The notes under the pieces are model-generated. The model did not search any database, was not told where the DNA came from, and saw nothing but the letters and a program-made list of their open reading frames with translations. This document shows, in pieces, positions 36,535 to 49,500 of a stretch of 64,000 nt of DNA. The stretch is from Theobroma cacao. Taxonomy: Eukaryota; Streptophyta; Magnoliopsida; Malvales; Malvaceae. The stretch is from assembly GCF_000208745.1 (NCBI RefSeq), contig NC_030850.1:32790599-32854598 (forward strand), written 5' to 3'. How positions within the stretch are numbered: the stretch's first letter is position 1; each line of letters opens with the position of its first letter. The position numbers and the translations under genes are program-made.

Positions 36535-37906
36535 GAAGAGCCCCTCGAGTTTGAGGAGAAAATCCAGCAAATCCTGGCTCTCCAAACCTAATTGAGAGTA
36601 CTATTTTGTATTAATTCTATATTCATTTTTCAAACTTGAAAGAAAATCTATGGGTTATAATAATAATTTGAGTTGGGTGTAGCTGGATATTCGTAATTAA
36701 CAGTATTTTCTTATTTTAGAATTGAATAATGTAATTTAAACGGAAAATATTGTTTGTAACATGTCCTTTTTTTTTATCATTTATATTAAAACATTTGAAA
36801 TGTTTTTTTAAGTGAGAATATCATTATGATCTAATCATTCTAGAGAAGCAAACCTCCAATATATTATTCATCAACGATCTCTTAGTTTCAATTGAAGGGT
36901 TATCATAAATTAAACAACTCTCTTTTAGAGAAAAATATTTTTTTCTCATATTGTCCCTTACCACATTTCTTTACCGAGAAATATAAAATACTTTCACCTC
37001 CCATTATTATTGTAATAGCTTTTTAACTACTTAAATTAAATCCGAATCCGCACACAGATAGATTGTAATTGAAGTAATGACTAGTCCCACCATTTTATTG
37101 TCAACTTGCGATCATATTTTTCTATAACCCAAATCCTATGCTATCTTGGGTCCACGATAGACCCCCACAATTCAACTCGATATGTTTGAGAACTTATCCA
37201 ATGTCACCGCATAAGCTCTTCGTCAATTTCCGTTGGAATCCCGAATAATTCTCCGTAGCCGTCGTATCTAGAGTGCATCAATATGCACCATGATCGTTCA
37301 CTCTAAATCCCCCTACAGGTGGAGGCTTCCAACCAATGAGGACCTCCTCTCTTATGGTTATCGAATCGCTAATGCTATTTGGCAGAGAGAAAACGGTGTG
37401 AATCGAAAACTATCATACTGATCACATCTAGCTGTCCTTCAATGGGAACCGTCTTCCTCAAAAGTAAAAGAGTTACATCGTTTTCATAAGTACCAACAGG
37501 CTGTACCCAAAGTGATAGACCAGCGACTGTATATATATATATTTAATACATTTAGGTTTGCTTATGCTTTCACTCGAATATGAAAGATGTTGAATGATTT
37601 CGTATTTTGGGATATTTCCAAATTAGCTTCTAGAACAACAACTGTTGCCTCATGTGAGTGCCATTGGGCCCCTAGAACAGGCCCAATAAACAAAACGATG
37701 CGTTTGGGCCGGGATTGAAACGCGTCGAAACGTGGCGTTTTGATTTTACCCTATGGCTGTGTGATGTTGTTTGTTAGAGCGCGGTGAGTGGTGAGGTGGG
37801 GAAGGAGGGGAAGTAAGTTGAATCGAACGGAATTCAATTGGTATTCCCGAGTTTTCTGTTTTACAGGAATTTTGGAGGAGAAAATTGGAAGATAATTATA
37901 ATTGAA
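36535..37906. other. Intergenic DNA
   Basis: The first part is the germin-like 3'UTR and AT-rich DNA. From about 37000 to 37520 the base composition is more even, but no reading frame or known domain is seen. The last 200 bp or so are the presumed promoter and 5'UTR of the Tls1-family gene. Confidence 0.55.
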
Positions 37907-39728
37907 ATGCAGAAGAAGAAGAATTTCAGAAAAAGAAGCATCCAAGAAGACGAAGGAGATGATCCCGCCCCCAAATCAGACGACGAAGAAGACCGAAGGT
38001 AAATCTTTTAATTAGGGTTTTTCGTTTCCTTTCTTTTTCCCACTTTTTGTTTTGATAATTTAAGTTGGAAATGTATACATATATATATATATAATAAAAT
38101 AAATCAGCTAATAAAAAATCATTGAGTGTATAGATTGGCGTTAGAGGAAGTGAAATTCCTGCAGAAGCAGAGGGAGAGGAAATCAGGAATCCCTGCAATT
38201 CCTACGGTGCAAACCGGAGGCGTCGTCGCTAAAGTTACCGAAAAGGGCGAAGCTGATGGAGAAAAGGAGGAGCTTGTTCTTCAAGACACCTTCGCTCAAG
38301 AAACCGCCGTCATGGTTGAGGATCCAAACATGTATGCATTTTACCTTTTTTTTTTTCTTATAAGAAATAATTTGTTTTTTTTTTCTAAAAAAAGGAGGGT
38401 TATTTTTTATTTATTGATTAATTTTTGTCTCTAATTGTTTTGTAAACTTAGGGTAAAATATGTAGAGCAAGAATTAGCGAAGAAAAGGGGGAGGAACATG
38501 GATACAAAAAACGAAGTTGAGAATGATTTAACGCGAGCAGAAGATGAATTGTATAAAATTCCCGAGCATCTTAAAGTGAGTTTGAATTTCCTTATATAAT
38601 GCCGATCATATTGCTAAGATTTTGATTTGCTGCTTATTCGTAAATGTCATTGGCAAACAAATTTGCTTGTTGTTTGTTATGAAGATTTGCATTTGAATTT
38701 TCGTTGGTTAAAAGAAGATTGCTTTTGGAGTTTCGGGTTATAGTTTTTTGCGCCTAGTTTTAATCGACCCCTTAGTTTTAAGCATTCCACTTTCTTTCTC
38801 TCATATGAATAATGCTACCTCTTTATTTTGTTTAAACATGTTTTGTAAGTTCTTGCCTATTCCTTGCAGGTGAAGAGACGAAATTCAGAAGAAAGTTCGA
38901 CACAGTGGACTACTGGGATTGCTGAAGTGCAGCTGCCTATTGAGTATGCCTTTTACTAACCTTTCATTTCAAGGAGTGTTTGTGCTTCCTTAATTTTCTT
39001 CCTTTTAGGGAAGATCTAGCTTCTAGGTCAGACCATGTTAAGCTGCTATGCTTTTGATGCTAAGCAGGCTTGTTATAATGTCTTTAGACCCGCTAAATGA
39101 TGGCCAAAGTGTGTAACACTGTCTTTGTAATAGATGAATAGATGATGTATGCTGATTTCTTTGCTTTCAGATACAAGTTAAGAAATATAGAGGAAACAGA
39201 GGCTGCCAAAAAGCTGCTACAAGAAAAGCGGCTCATGGGACGGGCAAAATCAGAAGTTAGCATCCCGTCAAGTTTCAGTGCTGATTATTTTCAGCGTGGC
39301 AGGGATTATGCTGAAAAACTTAGAAGAGGTTGGTTACATGTTCTTTTTATGCTATTGTAATGAAAGGTTAATGAATTTAACTTCAGTTTGCCTTTGGTGG
39401 GATTTTGATTGTGCTCTTTCACTAGTTTGTATTACTTGGCTCTATTTTGTCATTGCTTGATGTTAATTTGTAATCTCCAGTTCTTATTGTTCTGCTTTTG
39501 TTTCTTTAGTAAGGTTTGTGCTGTTCATTCTTTCCCACCCTTTTCCTCCCCATGAACTTTGCAGAACATCCTGAGTTGTACAAGGACAGAGGCTCACAGG
39601 ATGAGAGCTCTGGCTCCAGACCAACTGATACAAGCACTGATGCAGCAGGAAGTAGGCAAGCTGCAACAGATGAGTTTATGTTAGAGCGCTTCCGAAAACG
39701 AGAACGCCAACGTGTAATGAGGAGATAA
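37907..39728 (+). CDS. Tls1/C9orf78-family splicing-associated protein
   Basis: Six exons, 37907-37998, 38134-38331, 38452-38575, 38870-38943, 39171-39328 and 39565-39728, giving 269 residues in one frame. The protein is highly charged and mostly helical. It has a basic N-terminus (KKKNFRKRS) and an acidic patch, then LEEVKFLQKQRERKSGI, YVEQELAKKRGR, a conserved TTGIAEVQLPIEYKLRNIEE segment and a basic C-terminal RFRKRERQRVMRR. This order is that of the 'hepatocellular carcinoma-associated antigen 59' family, which includes human C9orf78 and fission yeast Tls1. Those proteins work with the spliceosome (Tls1 with Brr2), and in yeast they affect telomere length and silencing through splicing of selected transcripts. 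A nuclear location and splicing role are inferred from the family. Confidence 0.85.
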
Positions 39729-40380
39729 CAAATGGTTATACAAGCAGCATGTCAACCATACCGAAATTTCAAGCAGCATTGGTAGTGCTTTACTGTCCTT
39801 TGATAGGCTATAATGCTACCTCTGCACTAAGTTGTCCAGTTAGAAAGGAAAGGACATCTTACTACTACTATTAGTTACTTTTCTTATAACTGATGTAATG
39901 TTGTACATTTTCAATTGAGATCGATCATTCTCTTACTAGGTTATCAATTTGGAAAGCTAATGTTGGAAATATACTTTTATGATATTTTTAACTAATTTTT
40001 CCCAAATCGTTGCATACCAACTATCAAGTACTAGCAAGTATATAGATGGACGCACAGCAGGGAGACAGGAGGATTCCTTAAACAAACATTATTACAGGAA
40101 AACCTGGTACACCTATTATTACATGGCCTATAGTTTGCACTTGTTCTACCATTCCATTAAAGCGGAATAAAGAATCGAGTTGCAATACTGGTTGCATCTA
40201 TCAATGCCAACGCAGTAGAGTTGCCTTTAGTTGGCCTGGCTTATATATGTTGTAAATCACTTGCTGGGCTTCATTGCAAAAGGCTAAGCCACAACCCAAA
40301 TGATTACACTTTGTATGATACAGTTTGGAAGAAGAAAAAAAAGGTATGGCGAAACAAAATACATGAACAATAGGAAAGAT

Positions 40381-41400
40381 CTAAAACTGAACGTTGCTTT
40401 TGAAGGACTGGCCGAATTGCCAATTGGAAGGCACCAAATTAAGAGCAGTTCGAATCATTCCATTCCTGGCTTGGACCCTGAAGGATAAACTCTGACCGTT
40501 TAGATAGCTTAAGCTCTGCCAGTTGGCACCCCAGTTTCTCGACATGGTTTCCCATTTATTGGTTTTGGACCCCTTTATCCATACCTTGGAAATCTCTCCA
40601 GCACCTCCAACATTTGATATGAGCACTAACTCAAAATAGTCCCTTCCTGTGATGGTGAATCTGATGCCACCACTTCTCCTGCATCCAACCCTGGCAAACA
40701 CAGAACAGAATTCAACTTCTCATCAGTAATCAGTTATCCACAGATAGTCTTAGCCCTATTTCAACAACAATGCATAAATCCAAGTTGAACATTAGCAGGG
40801 AGAAGAATCTGGGCATAGATGAAACAACATACTTCCTATAGAGGATTGGTACGATCCCAGCTTTGTATTTGGCGATGGTCTGGAATGCAGGTTGAGACAT
40901 GTCGAAGTGTGGTCGGGGAGGATTGCACCAACCACCATTGTCACTTGGGAGTGCATAGTTCGGAGGACAGAAGTTGGTGGCCGTGATGGTAATGTATTTG
41001 CCCTTGAGGCACCATTGCGGTACCTTGGCCGCATCGCAGACTATCTGATAGCAGCCTCCGCATGACTCGCCATTGTTAAACAAAGCTGTGCTGAGTGCAG
41101 CTGTTTGTATCCCGTAACCATCCGTATTGAGATTACCATAACCACAAGCTCCGCCTGGAAAAACACAACATGGTAATCATCAGTTCAAGACCAACAGCTC
41201 TAACTCATGCATTAAAATGAGCAGATTGATATAAAGAAAGAAATAAAAAATTAAAACTTACCCATTGTGCCGGAAGCATCACTTCCGCCGTAGAAAGTTG
41301 CATGGGCTGGAAGCCAAACGGCAGCAGATGCTACGTGAATGGTTGTGGAAAAGAACCCCACAAGGAGTATGGCAGTGGTGAATAGAAAGGCACTCTCCAT
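40381..41400 (-). CDS. Alpha-expansin
   Basis: Three exons in minus-strand order, 41262-41400, 40833-41154 and 40381-40690, give 256 residues. The signal peptide covers about residues 1-25. The GH45-like domain has [43 protein letters not shown] and [18 protein letters not shown], with the HFD motif and the Cys pattern of alpha-expansins. The C-terminal CBM63-like domain has the usual aromatic residues ([20 protein letters not shown]) and ends [14 protein letters not shown]. Expansins loosen cellulose-hemicellulose contacts in the wall at acid pH without hydrolysis. The A subgroup cannot be fixed from memory. The gene is convergent with the Tls1-family gene, their stops being about 650 bp apart. 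Confidence 0.95.
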
Positions 41401-41513
41401 TCTGTTTTTCGTTTCTCCCTCCCTCTGAAAACAATGGATTTTTTTCCTTCTTCTGATGCTGATGAATTTAGAGCTAAGGGTGACTTTGATGCTGCAGATG
41501 CCAAAATCGTAGA

Positions 41514-41521
41514 TATTTATA
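41514..41521 (-). promoter_or_regulatory. Probable TATA box of the expansin gene
   Basis: TATAAATA on the minus strand, about 115 bp upstream of the expansin ATG at 41400. Confidence 0.5.
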
Positions 41522-41909
41522 GTCAGTGCTAGCTACCTGATAATAATAATTAAAAAATATGAACGGTATTGTTAGACATTAAGCTATCATTGCAAATTTG
41601 TTGACTGGATGAAGGCATTCCATGATTCTTTAATGATAGAAAGAATCCGTAATTCATGATGTCATACGGAAATTCTCATTTAAATATTCAAACCCATGTG
41701 GCAGCAGTTATGAACTTGCTGCTTCAGTTTATCAGTTTTTCCTTTATGCCCCTTCCTCACTCATCATCATTCTTCAATTTTCGTGAAGATAAGATTGATC
41801 ATCAAAAATTTTCTTAGTACGTAGTAATTATTAACATTTTCTACTAAAAATAAAAAAAATTGAATATTATAATCTCAGAAGCTTTTATATCCATAACTAG
41901 GTGCAAATT

Positions 41910-42290
41910 ATGCTTTAAGAAGTTTCTAAATATTCCAAAATATTTAAATATATTTTCATTTTTTATTATATTTTTATCAAATTTTTATATTTTTATTTTA
42001 AATCAAATAAATTCTTATAATTAACTGTTATTAATGAACATAAGTTAAAACATCACTTGTCATTTTGCTACCATATTAGCATGACACATCATTATTCACC
42101 ATAATGCATTAACATGTCATGTATCATATGTCAACACGACATATCAACACCACATCACATAAGAATAATGAATAACGTTAGTCATAAAAAACTATTTCAT
42201 TTAAAATAAAAATATAAAAATTTGATTAAAAATAAAAAATTATTTAAATATTTTTAAATAGTTTAAATTTCTTTTTAAGTATATATTATA
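41910..42290. repeat. Fold-back (MITE-like) element 1
   Basis: Two arms of about 115 bp, 41910-42025 and 42178-42290, are imperfect inverted complements. For example ATTTTTATATTTTTATTTTAA in the left arm pairs with its complement in the right arm around 42200-42221. The central 150 bp contain several near-palindromic ATGTCAT/ACATGTCAT words. No coding sequence is present. Confidence 0.6.
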
Positions 42291-43683
42291 CTTTTAAAAC
42301 ATTAATGTTTCAAAATGATGTCAAATATATCAAAAGGTATTAATACCAATAATATGAACATATATAGGTGTGATCGAAAAAGGAAAAAATTAGAAAAAAA
42401 TTTAATGCATATGGACAGATCAGCACTGCATCAACTCACATACAGTTTTAGAAGGAATATAGTGAAGAAAATTCACCGACAAAATCCCATTCACATTACA
42501 TCAAAGCAAAGCTCTATTATTGGCAAAGTCATTTCCATTCAATTTCTCTGAAATTCTAAGAGGGTGCTGCATGGGATTGTTTCGTAAATTCAAGGCATTA
42601 TATTTCCAGTGGTACGTTACAGTACAGTTGAGCTGCAAATTGTCAAGCAGGCAAATATAAAACTAGCAGAGGAATTTTATAATCGTTTCTAGGCAGCAAC
42701 TTAAGGTTGAAAACTGCAACTACGACCCTTCAACAACAAATGGATAGGGAGATTCTAAAATTGCGACTGAAAAATCCAAGTCAACTCCCCAAAATAAAAC
42801 CATATTTAATTGATTTTTAGACAGGTTTTGCAGCAGCAGTTACATATGCAACCACCATGTCCGTACCTTACTTATAGAAGGAATAAAAAGAAAAATAATT
42901 CTTCGGTTGATAAGTAGAACCGTATATCATGGCATGTCTTAAGGGACATACACCTGTGTAGCACATGGATGATGCCATGTTCACCATTTGAGAATTTCCC
43001 ATCCAACCGCTTGCTCACACATGGTCTCACGTTCTGGAATTCAATTGGTGAAGGGAAATTGTATTTTATTTGATTTTTTAATCAAAAACGATAAAAAAGA
43101 AAGTATGAAAGTCATGGCTCATGGCTTGAGGGAGAAGAAAAGTGTCTGAAAGACCCATGCAAATGCTACAATATTAACTAATCAAATACGGTTGATTGCA
43201 GTTTAATTTTCAGTTTCTAAATGGTAAGTACAATCTTTGCAATCAGAAATGATGTGGAATGGGATAAATGGTACTGATGCTATGCCTTACTTTATAATGA
43301 AGGCTAAAAAGACTGCTGGGGCTGCTGACCATACTTAATAATTAGCCAAGGAAAGTTCATTTGAGGCAACAAAGCTTAATTTTCACTTTCACTCCAATGC
43401 AACGTCCATCAACTTTGTATTATTCCTAGTCAAAATTCTTGTTTGTGTCATCAAACCTCCATTATTGTAATCTATACTGCTCTTTACTTTACCCTAACGT
43501 AATTGTACTCAACATTTTTAAGCACTTTACTATTTATATGAGTATGACGTTTGAATTTTGAAAATTAATGTAAAAACTTATCAAAACATAGCATATCCAC
43601 ATCGACTATACATGCCTTATACCGAGTCCCGTAACATAAGCAGCGATGATGTAGAGTTAACTTGAAGTTCAAAGCTATAAAAT
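42291..43683. other. Intergenic DNA, no gene recognised
   Basis: AT-rich, single-copy-looking sequence without a supported reading frame. The 78-codon plus-strand frame at 42315 is not recognisable. Confidence 0.55.
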
Positions 43684-44217
43684 ACTACATTTCAACTTGT
43701 TAAGTTTAAAGCAAAATTAGTAGCTAAAATAGTCAAAAAAATTTATACTTTTTTATAAAATTTTTAGTAAACTCTTATCTTTATATTATATTTAATTAAG
43801 TTCTTAAAGAATTATTTTTATTTAATGCCAGGTCATTATGTACCTGATTTTTTTTTCCAAAGTAGCATACAAATGAAACAAATATGAAAATTCATGCTAA
43901 GTTGATGCTTACATGACATGTAAAATCATCCTTATATGACACGTCACACAACGTCTACAAAACCCTTTTTTGTCACTATATGCCGCATAGATATTGGTGT
44001 GGTAGAGATATATAGATGCTACAATGATAAAGATATGAAAATTTTAATGATTTTAATGAAAAAAAATGACATACTTAAACACAAATAATAATAATAATTT
44101 AAGAACTAAATTAGATACGACAAAAGAATAAGAATTTATCTAAATAATTTAGAAAAGTATATGCCCTTTAATATTTTAGTCAAAATTAATCTAGTAAAGT
44201 GAGAATTGTAACATTTT
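43684..44217. repeat. Fold-back (MITE-like) element 2
   Basis: Left arm 43684-43810 and right arm 44094-44217 are imperfect inverted repeats. Left TATACTTTTTTATAAAATTT matches the complement of right AAATAATTTAGAAAAGTATA, and left TAATTAAGTTCTTAAAG matches the complement of right TTTAAGAACTAAATTA. The interior (about 280 bp) contains ACATGACATG and ATGACACGTCAC words. No coding sequence is present. Confidence 0.6.
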
Positions 44218-44598
44218 AACAATTTGTCATCATTGGAATTCGCAGAGAACTGAATGCAAGAGGAAACCAACCAAAGATGTGTTCCAATAAATGGTAAGTG
44301 GTAACTAACAAGAGAGCTGTCTTTTGATTTCGTACCTTACAATTCTATGAACCAAACAGGAAGGATGGGATAACAGAGGCATAGCAATTTACATCACATT
44401 AGCTACTATATGGATGAACAAATTCTTTCATACATTGGGACCAATATACAAAACCAGAGCAAATACCTGTTTTGAACATTCCAATCAAAACTATTCAAAA
44501 TGCTTGAAATTATTTAAGAAATCACTTTCACTTAAACTTCCATGTTAAAAACAAATGTAATTGGGACTAAAAGTGGATGTTCTATGAGAATATACCTT

Positions 44599-45261
44599 TC
44601 AAGATTCAAAAAGAGGATTCTGAAGTAAAGAACGAGCATTATTCAACATAGCACTAGCCTCCTCATTTGATCCATCTACCAACCTAAGTTCATTTATCTC
44701 CTCCTGCCATTTCTCCATATGTTCTTTATGTATCCTGAAACCCCACAAAACCAATATAAAGAAACAGCATTCTCCATCTTTAGATTCCTTAAATTCATAA
44801 ATAATTGTATCTTACACAATCAGCCGCTCTTCAAATTCATCACTCAACTCCTTGAACATCGTCTTCCATGATTCCAGTAGCTCCGAAACCTACACAAAAT
44901 TATAAGAACACTATTTAAAAAAAGGAATTAATAGGAACATCTGCATAAAATCAAAAGGATTTTGTGAATGATTATCGTTACCAGTTGAGTAAAGCGCTCG
45001 ATTTTTTCAAAAATGTGAGAGATATTGAGTTCCATTTCTTCAGATCCAACAATGTTTGTCTCAGATTGTTCTTTCTCTGTTGTTTCCATAACAGTTTCAT
45101 TGCTTACATGATCATCCTCTTTCTCCTCCATCTAACATTTAGAATAATTAGACATTTGATTAAAAAAGGAGAAAAAAGAAGAAGAAGAACATAAACTAAT
45201 CAAAGAGGGTTACGTCCGGTTTCATGCGTTTCCTCATAGCTTCATTCCTTCCACTTTCCAT
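44599..45261 (-). CDS. Small helical protein of unknown function
   Basis: Four exons in minus-strand order, 45214-45261, 44982-45131, 44816-44889 and 44599-44734, give 135 residues. All donors and acceptors are GT/AG and the frame is unbroken through three introns of 82-92 bp, which argues strongly for a real gene. The start MESGRNEAMRKRMKPD is basic. An acidic, Thr/Glu-rich stretch follows. From ISHIFEKIERFTQLVSELL onward the protein looks helical and coiled-coil-forming (LLESWKTMFKELSDEF, HKEHMEKWQEEINELR), ending in SAMLNNARSLLQNPLFES. There is no signal peptide or membrane segment. I do not recognise the family; a subunit of a larger complex is one possibility, but nothing in the neighbourhood supports a specific one. 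Confidence 0.8.
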
Positions 45262-46529
45262 CTTTATACCTCAAAAGTGAATATATCTGATCATGCAAAC
45301 AAAAGACAATTAATTCAATAAAAGATTCGTGGTCAATAGAATTGATGGAATAATCTATGGAGAAACATAATTACCGGAGAGAAAGGGAGAGCGAAATCCA
45401 AATCGAAAATCGAGAGACGCTTCGCTTTGGAGAAAAACCCTTGGCTTTTAAATTTAGGAAATACTGGAATGCGCGCGAATTCCAATTTATTTCGTATCTA
45501 TTGGGTGGGCTAAATGAAATGGGTTTTTAAGGCCCAAAGAGATTGAAACGGGTTTTAATTGCCGTCCACTAAGATTTTGATTGGGCCATTAGTGGCGAAG
45601 AGGAGGGAGATTCGTTTGGTTTTTGGTGGGTTAAATTCAAACCTAATCCATTTAAAAATTAAACTAAAATCCAAAACTAAAGCAGAATAATCTCAGGTCA
45701 TTCCAACCAAGATACTGTATTTATTTTAAAAATATTTTTTTGCTTCTATTTAATCGTATTTTATACAAAAGGAATTTGTCTTTTATGTCTCTTTTTTCTT
45801 GGTTGAGCAGGGACCTTTAGAAAAATTATTAGGCAATAAGGACAAATCTTGAAATAATTAGTTATGAGTTTGGTTTGATCATTAATGACTCATGAGTAAA
45901 CAAAGACTACACACCAAACAAATTCGTTGAAAATGAGTTTGAATTGAGACAAGATGCAAATAGATACATTGACTTAAGATGAAGAATTGCTTGAAAATCA
46001 AAGTTGTTAAGGAGTAAATTGAGATTACCAACAAGTTGTTGGGGGTCAATGTGAAATTCATCAAAGAAATGTTATAGTAATATCCAGAGAGTGGCTAAGC
46101 TGAAGAAGCCCAAGCCTCAAGATACAGCGTGTCAGCGTCAGAGAAACTAGAAAAAGGTAAGGAAAAAGAAAAGCTGAAAAGGACATTCAATTTTACTCCT
46201 CTAGACTCATGCACTCTACAGTCCTACACATGCTTTGGAACTTTACCCAATTCTCTCTCTATGGTTGCTTCTCTTTGACGGTTCATTTCTTTGTAGCCTT
46301 TTTACACTTCTCCAGTTCCTCAGTTCACACTTCAAACAAACTCCTTAACAGCCTTACTTTCTAGTTCCGGCCCGCCCATAGCTCCAACTATCCATGTTTA
46401 AATCCTACCTTAATTCTTGCTTCACTTTCAGCTGTTGGCAGGGCAACCTCAAGGGCTTCTTTTTCTTTTTCTTCTTTTTTATTTTTTGAAGTTTCCATCA
46501 TTCGAAAGTTGAAACCTCCTCCTCTAGAG
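45262..46529. other. Intergenic DNA between divergent genes
   Basis: This holds the 5' regions of the small helical-protein gene (minus) and the RPK2-like gene (plus). No supported gene. A plus-strand T/C-rich leader lies at about 46440-46510, just upstream of the kinase ATG. Confidence 0.55.
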
Positions 46530-49500
46530 ATGAGAAAGATGCCACCCCAGTTACAGAAACATGCTCTTTCACTTAATACACTACTCTTCTCAATTCTGGT
46601 CCGTCTATTTATGTTCAAGGCAGTTAGTTTAGCGGCTGCTTTTAAAGATAAAGATGGTTTGTTGCACTTCAAATCTGCTATAGTTGAAGACCCATTAGGG
46701 TTCACTTCTAGTTGGAACCCAAATGATAAAGACCCTTGCCTTTGGCGTGGTGTTACATGTGACCCACTTTCAGGTCGAGTCATTAGCCTCAATCTTTCTT
46801 CTAACCTCAATTCTACATGTTCTCTACTTTCACTTTCTACATCAACAGCAGTAACAGCTGGTCAAGTTGGAGGTAACTTTTCTTTGCTATATCCTTGTTT
46901 GCATGTTGGTGCTGATGACAAGATTTCTTTTGCTAAATTGAGAGGTAAATTGTCTCCTTCAATTGGCTATCTTACAAAGCTTAGAGTTTTGTCACTTGGG
47001 TTCAATGCATTCTTCGGTGAGCTTCCTTTGGATATTGGAAAGCTTAATCTTTTGGAAATTCTTGATTTAGGTTTTAATGCTTTTCATGGTCCCATACCAG
47101 CCACTTTAAAAAACTGTACTGCACTGAGGGTTATTAATCTTTCTGGGAATCAATTGAATGGAACAATTCCTGCGATATTTAGGCAGTTTGTAAGTTTGCA
47201 AGTTGTTGACGTTTCTTTAAATGGGTTGAGTGGTGAAATTCCAGAGGAATTAGGTGAGAATTGTGGGAGTCTAGTGCATCTCCATCTTGCAAGTAATGGG
47301 CTTTCGGGTTCAATTCCTTCCAAATTGGGGAATTGTGGTGAGCTTAAGTCTTTGATACTGTCTTCTAATATGCTGCAAGATGATATTCCTTCAAGTCTTG
47401 GTAAACTTGAGAATCTTGAAGCATTGGACTTGTCCAGGAATTTCTTAAGTGGGGTTGTACCACCGGATTTGGGTAATTGTAAGCAGTTGAAATTGCTTGT
47501 ATTGAAGAACAACTATGGTCCTCTGTTTTCAAGGAAAGACTCTAGCTTGACATTTCAGCAAGAGGAGGATGGGGAGGTGGATTATAATTATTTTGAGGGG
47601 GAACTACCTGAGAGTATTGTAGAACTTCCCAATATTCATGTACTTTGGGTGCCAAATGCAAATTTGGAGGGCAGTTTTCCTCAGACTTGGGGGTCGTGTT
47701 CTAACTTGAATATGCTGAATGTAGCGCAGAATTTCTTGACTGGACAAATACCTGTGTCCTTTGGTAATTGTAAGAGTTTGCACTTCCTTGATTTGAGCTC
47801 CAATAACTTGACTGGTTTGCTTCCAACAGAAATTTCTGTCCCGTGCATGGTTGTGTTCAACGTCAGCGAAAATTCCTTGGTTGGGAACATCTCAAGATTT
47901 TCTTCTGGTGAGTGCTCTAATAGTTCTGGGAATTTGTCAGTGTCACAAGTGGACTTGGTTGGTTTCTACTCTTCTTTCTTTTATAGGAATACCCTCGTGA
48001 ATGTTGGTCCTTTCTCCTTTTCGTCAAGTGAATTTGTTGTATTACATGATCTCAGCAAGAATCAATTCACCGGCTCAGTTCCTCCATTTTTCATATCTTC
48101 ATATAGTTTGTCTGTTAAGCCACATTATGGTTTCTGGTTGAATGGAAACAATTTTGAAGGTAATCTTTCAGCATACTCTTTTGATCCTTGTCTAAGTTTG
48201 GATGGTTTGATCTTTGATATTAGCAACAACAAGATTGTAGATCAACTTCCTTCAGACATAGGCAGCAACTGTAAGTGTATGAAATTTTTAAGTGTAGCAA
48301 GCAATGAATTTGTTGGTTCAATTCCTACATCATTCACTAACATGGTTTCCCTAGTTAAGCTTAACCTCAGTGAAAATAGATTGCAAGGCCCTATTCCATC
48401 TTATATTGGAGAGATGAACGATTTGAGGTACCTTTCGCTTTCTAGTAATAACTTTACTGGTGCAATACCTCAGGATTTTATTAAACTGTATTCAGTAGAG
48501 GTTTTGGAGCTTTCTTCAAACTCCCTCTCAGGAGAGATACCACCTGATTTGGCCAAGCTCAAGCACCTGAGTATTCTGCGGTTAGATCATAACAAGCTCA
48601 CTGGGCAGATACCCTCTGGCTTTAGTAACATTACTACACTTTCAGTATTCAGTGTTTCTTTCAACAATTTGTCTGGATCTATCCCCCTGAATTCAAATTC
48701 AATAAATTGCGAAAGTGTGAAAGGAAATCCTAACCTTCAGCCATGTCGCCCTGATCAATCATCCTCTGAATTGGAGCGCCAGCACTTTGGTAATATTTCA
48801 CAACAAGGAGCTTATTCTCCCATGAAAAGCATACAGAAAAATGGCAGTGGATTCAGTTCACTAGAAATTGCCTCCATCACATCGGCTTCAATAATTTTTG
48901 CTGTCCTCATAGCATTGATTTTCCTACTTGTATGCATGAAGAAATTTGCATGCAATTCTGTATCTGATCAAGTTTCAGGGAGCAAAGAAGTCGTAACTTG
49001 CAACAGCATTGGAGTACAGCTGACTTATGAAAATGTTGTCAGGGCCACTGGTTGTTTCAATCTCCAAAACTGCATTGGAAGTGGAGGTTTTGGAGCAACC
49101 TACAAGGCTGAAATCACTCCAGGAGTTGTGGTTTCGGTCAAGCGGCTCTCAGTTGGGAGGTTTCAAGGTGTTCAACAGTTTTCTGCTGAGATCAAGACTC
49201 TTGGACGGGTGCAGCATCCGAATCTTGTAACTCTTATAGGTTACCATGTTAGTGAGGCTGAAATGTTCCTGATCTATAACTACTTGCCTGGTGGCAATTT
49301 GGAAAAATTCATCCAGGAGCGATCAAGCAGGACAGTAGAATGGAGTATGCTACACAAGATTGCTCTGGATATAGCACGTGCCCTTACTTATTTGCATGAT
49401 GAGTGTGTCCCTAGGGTATTGCACCGTGACATCAAGCCAAGCAACATTCTTTTGGATAATAACTTCAATGCATACCTATCTGATTTTGGCCTTGCTAGGC

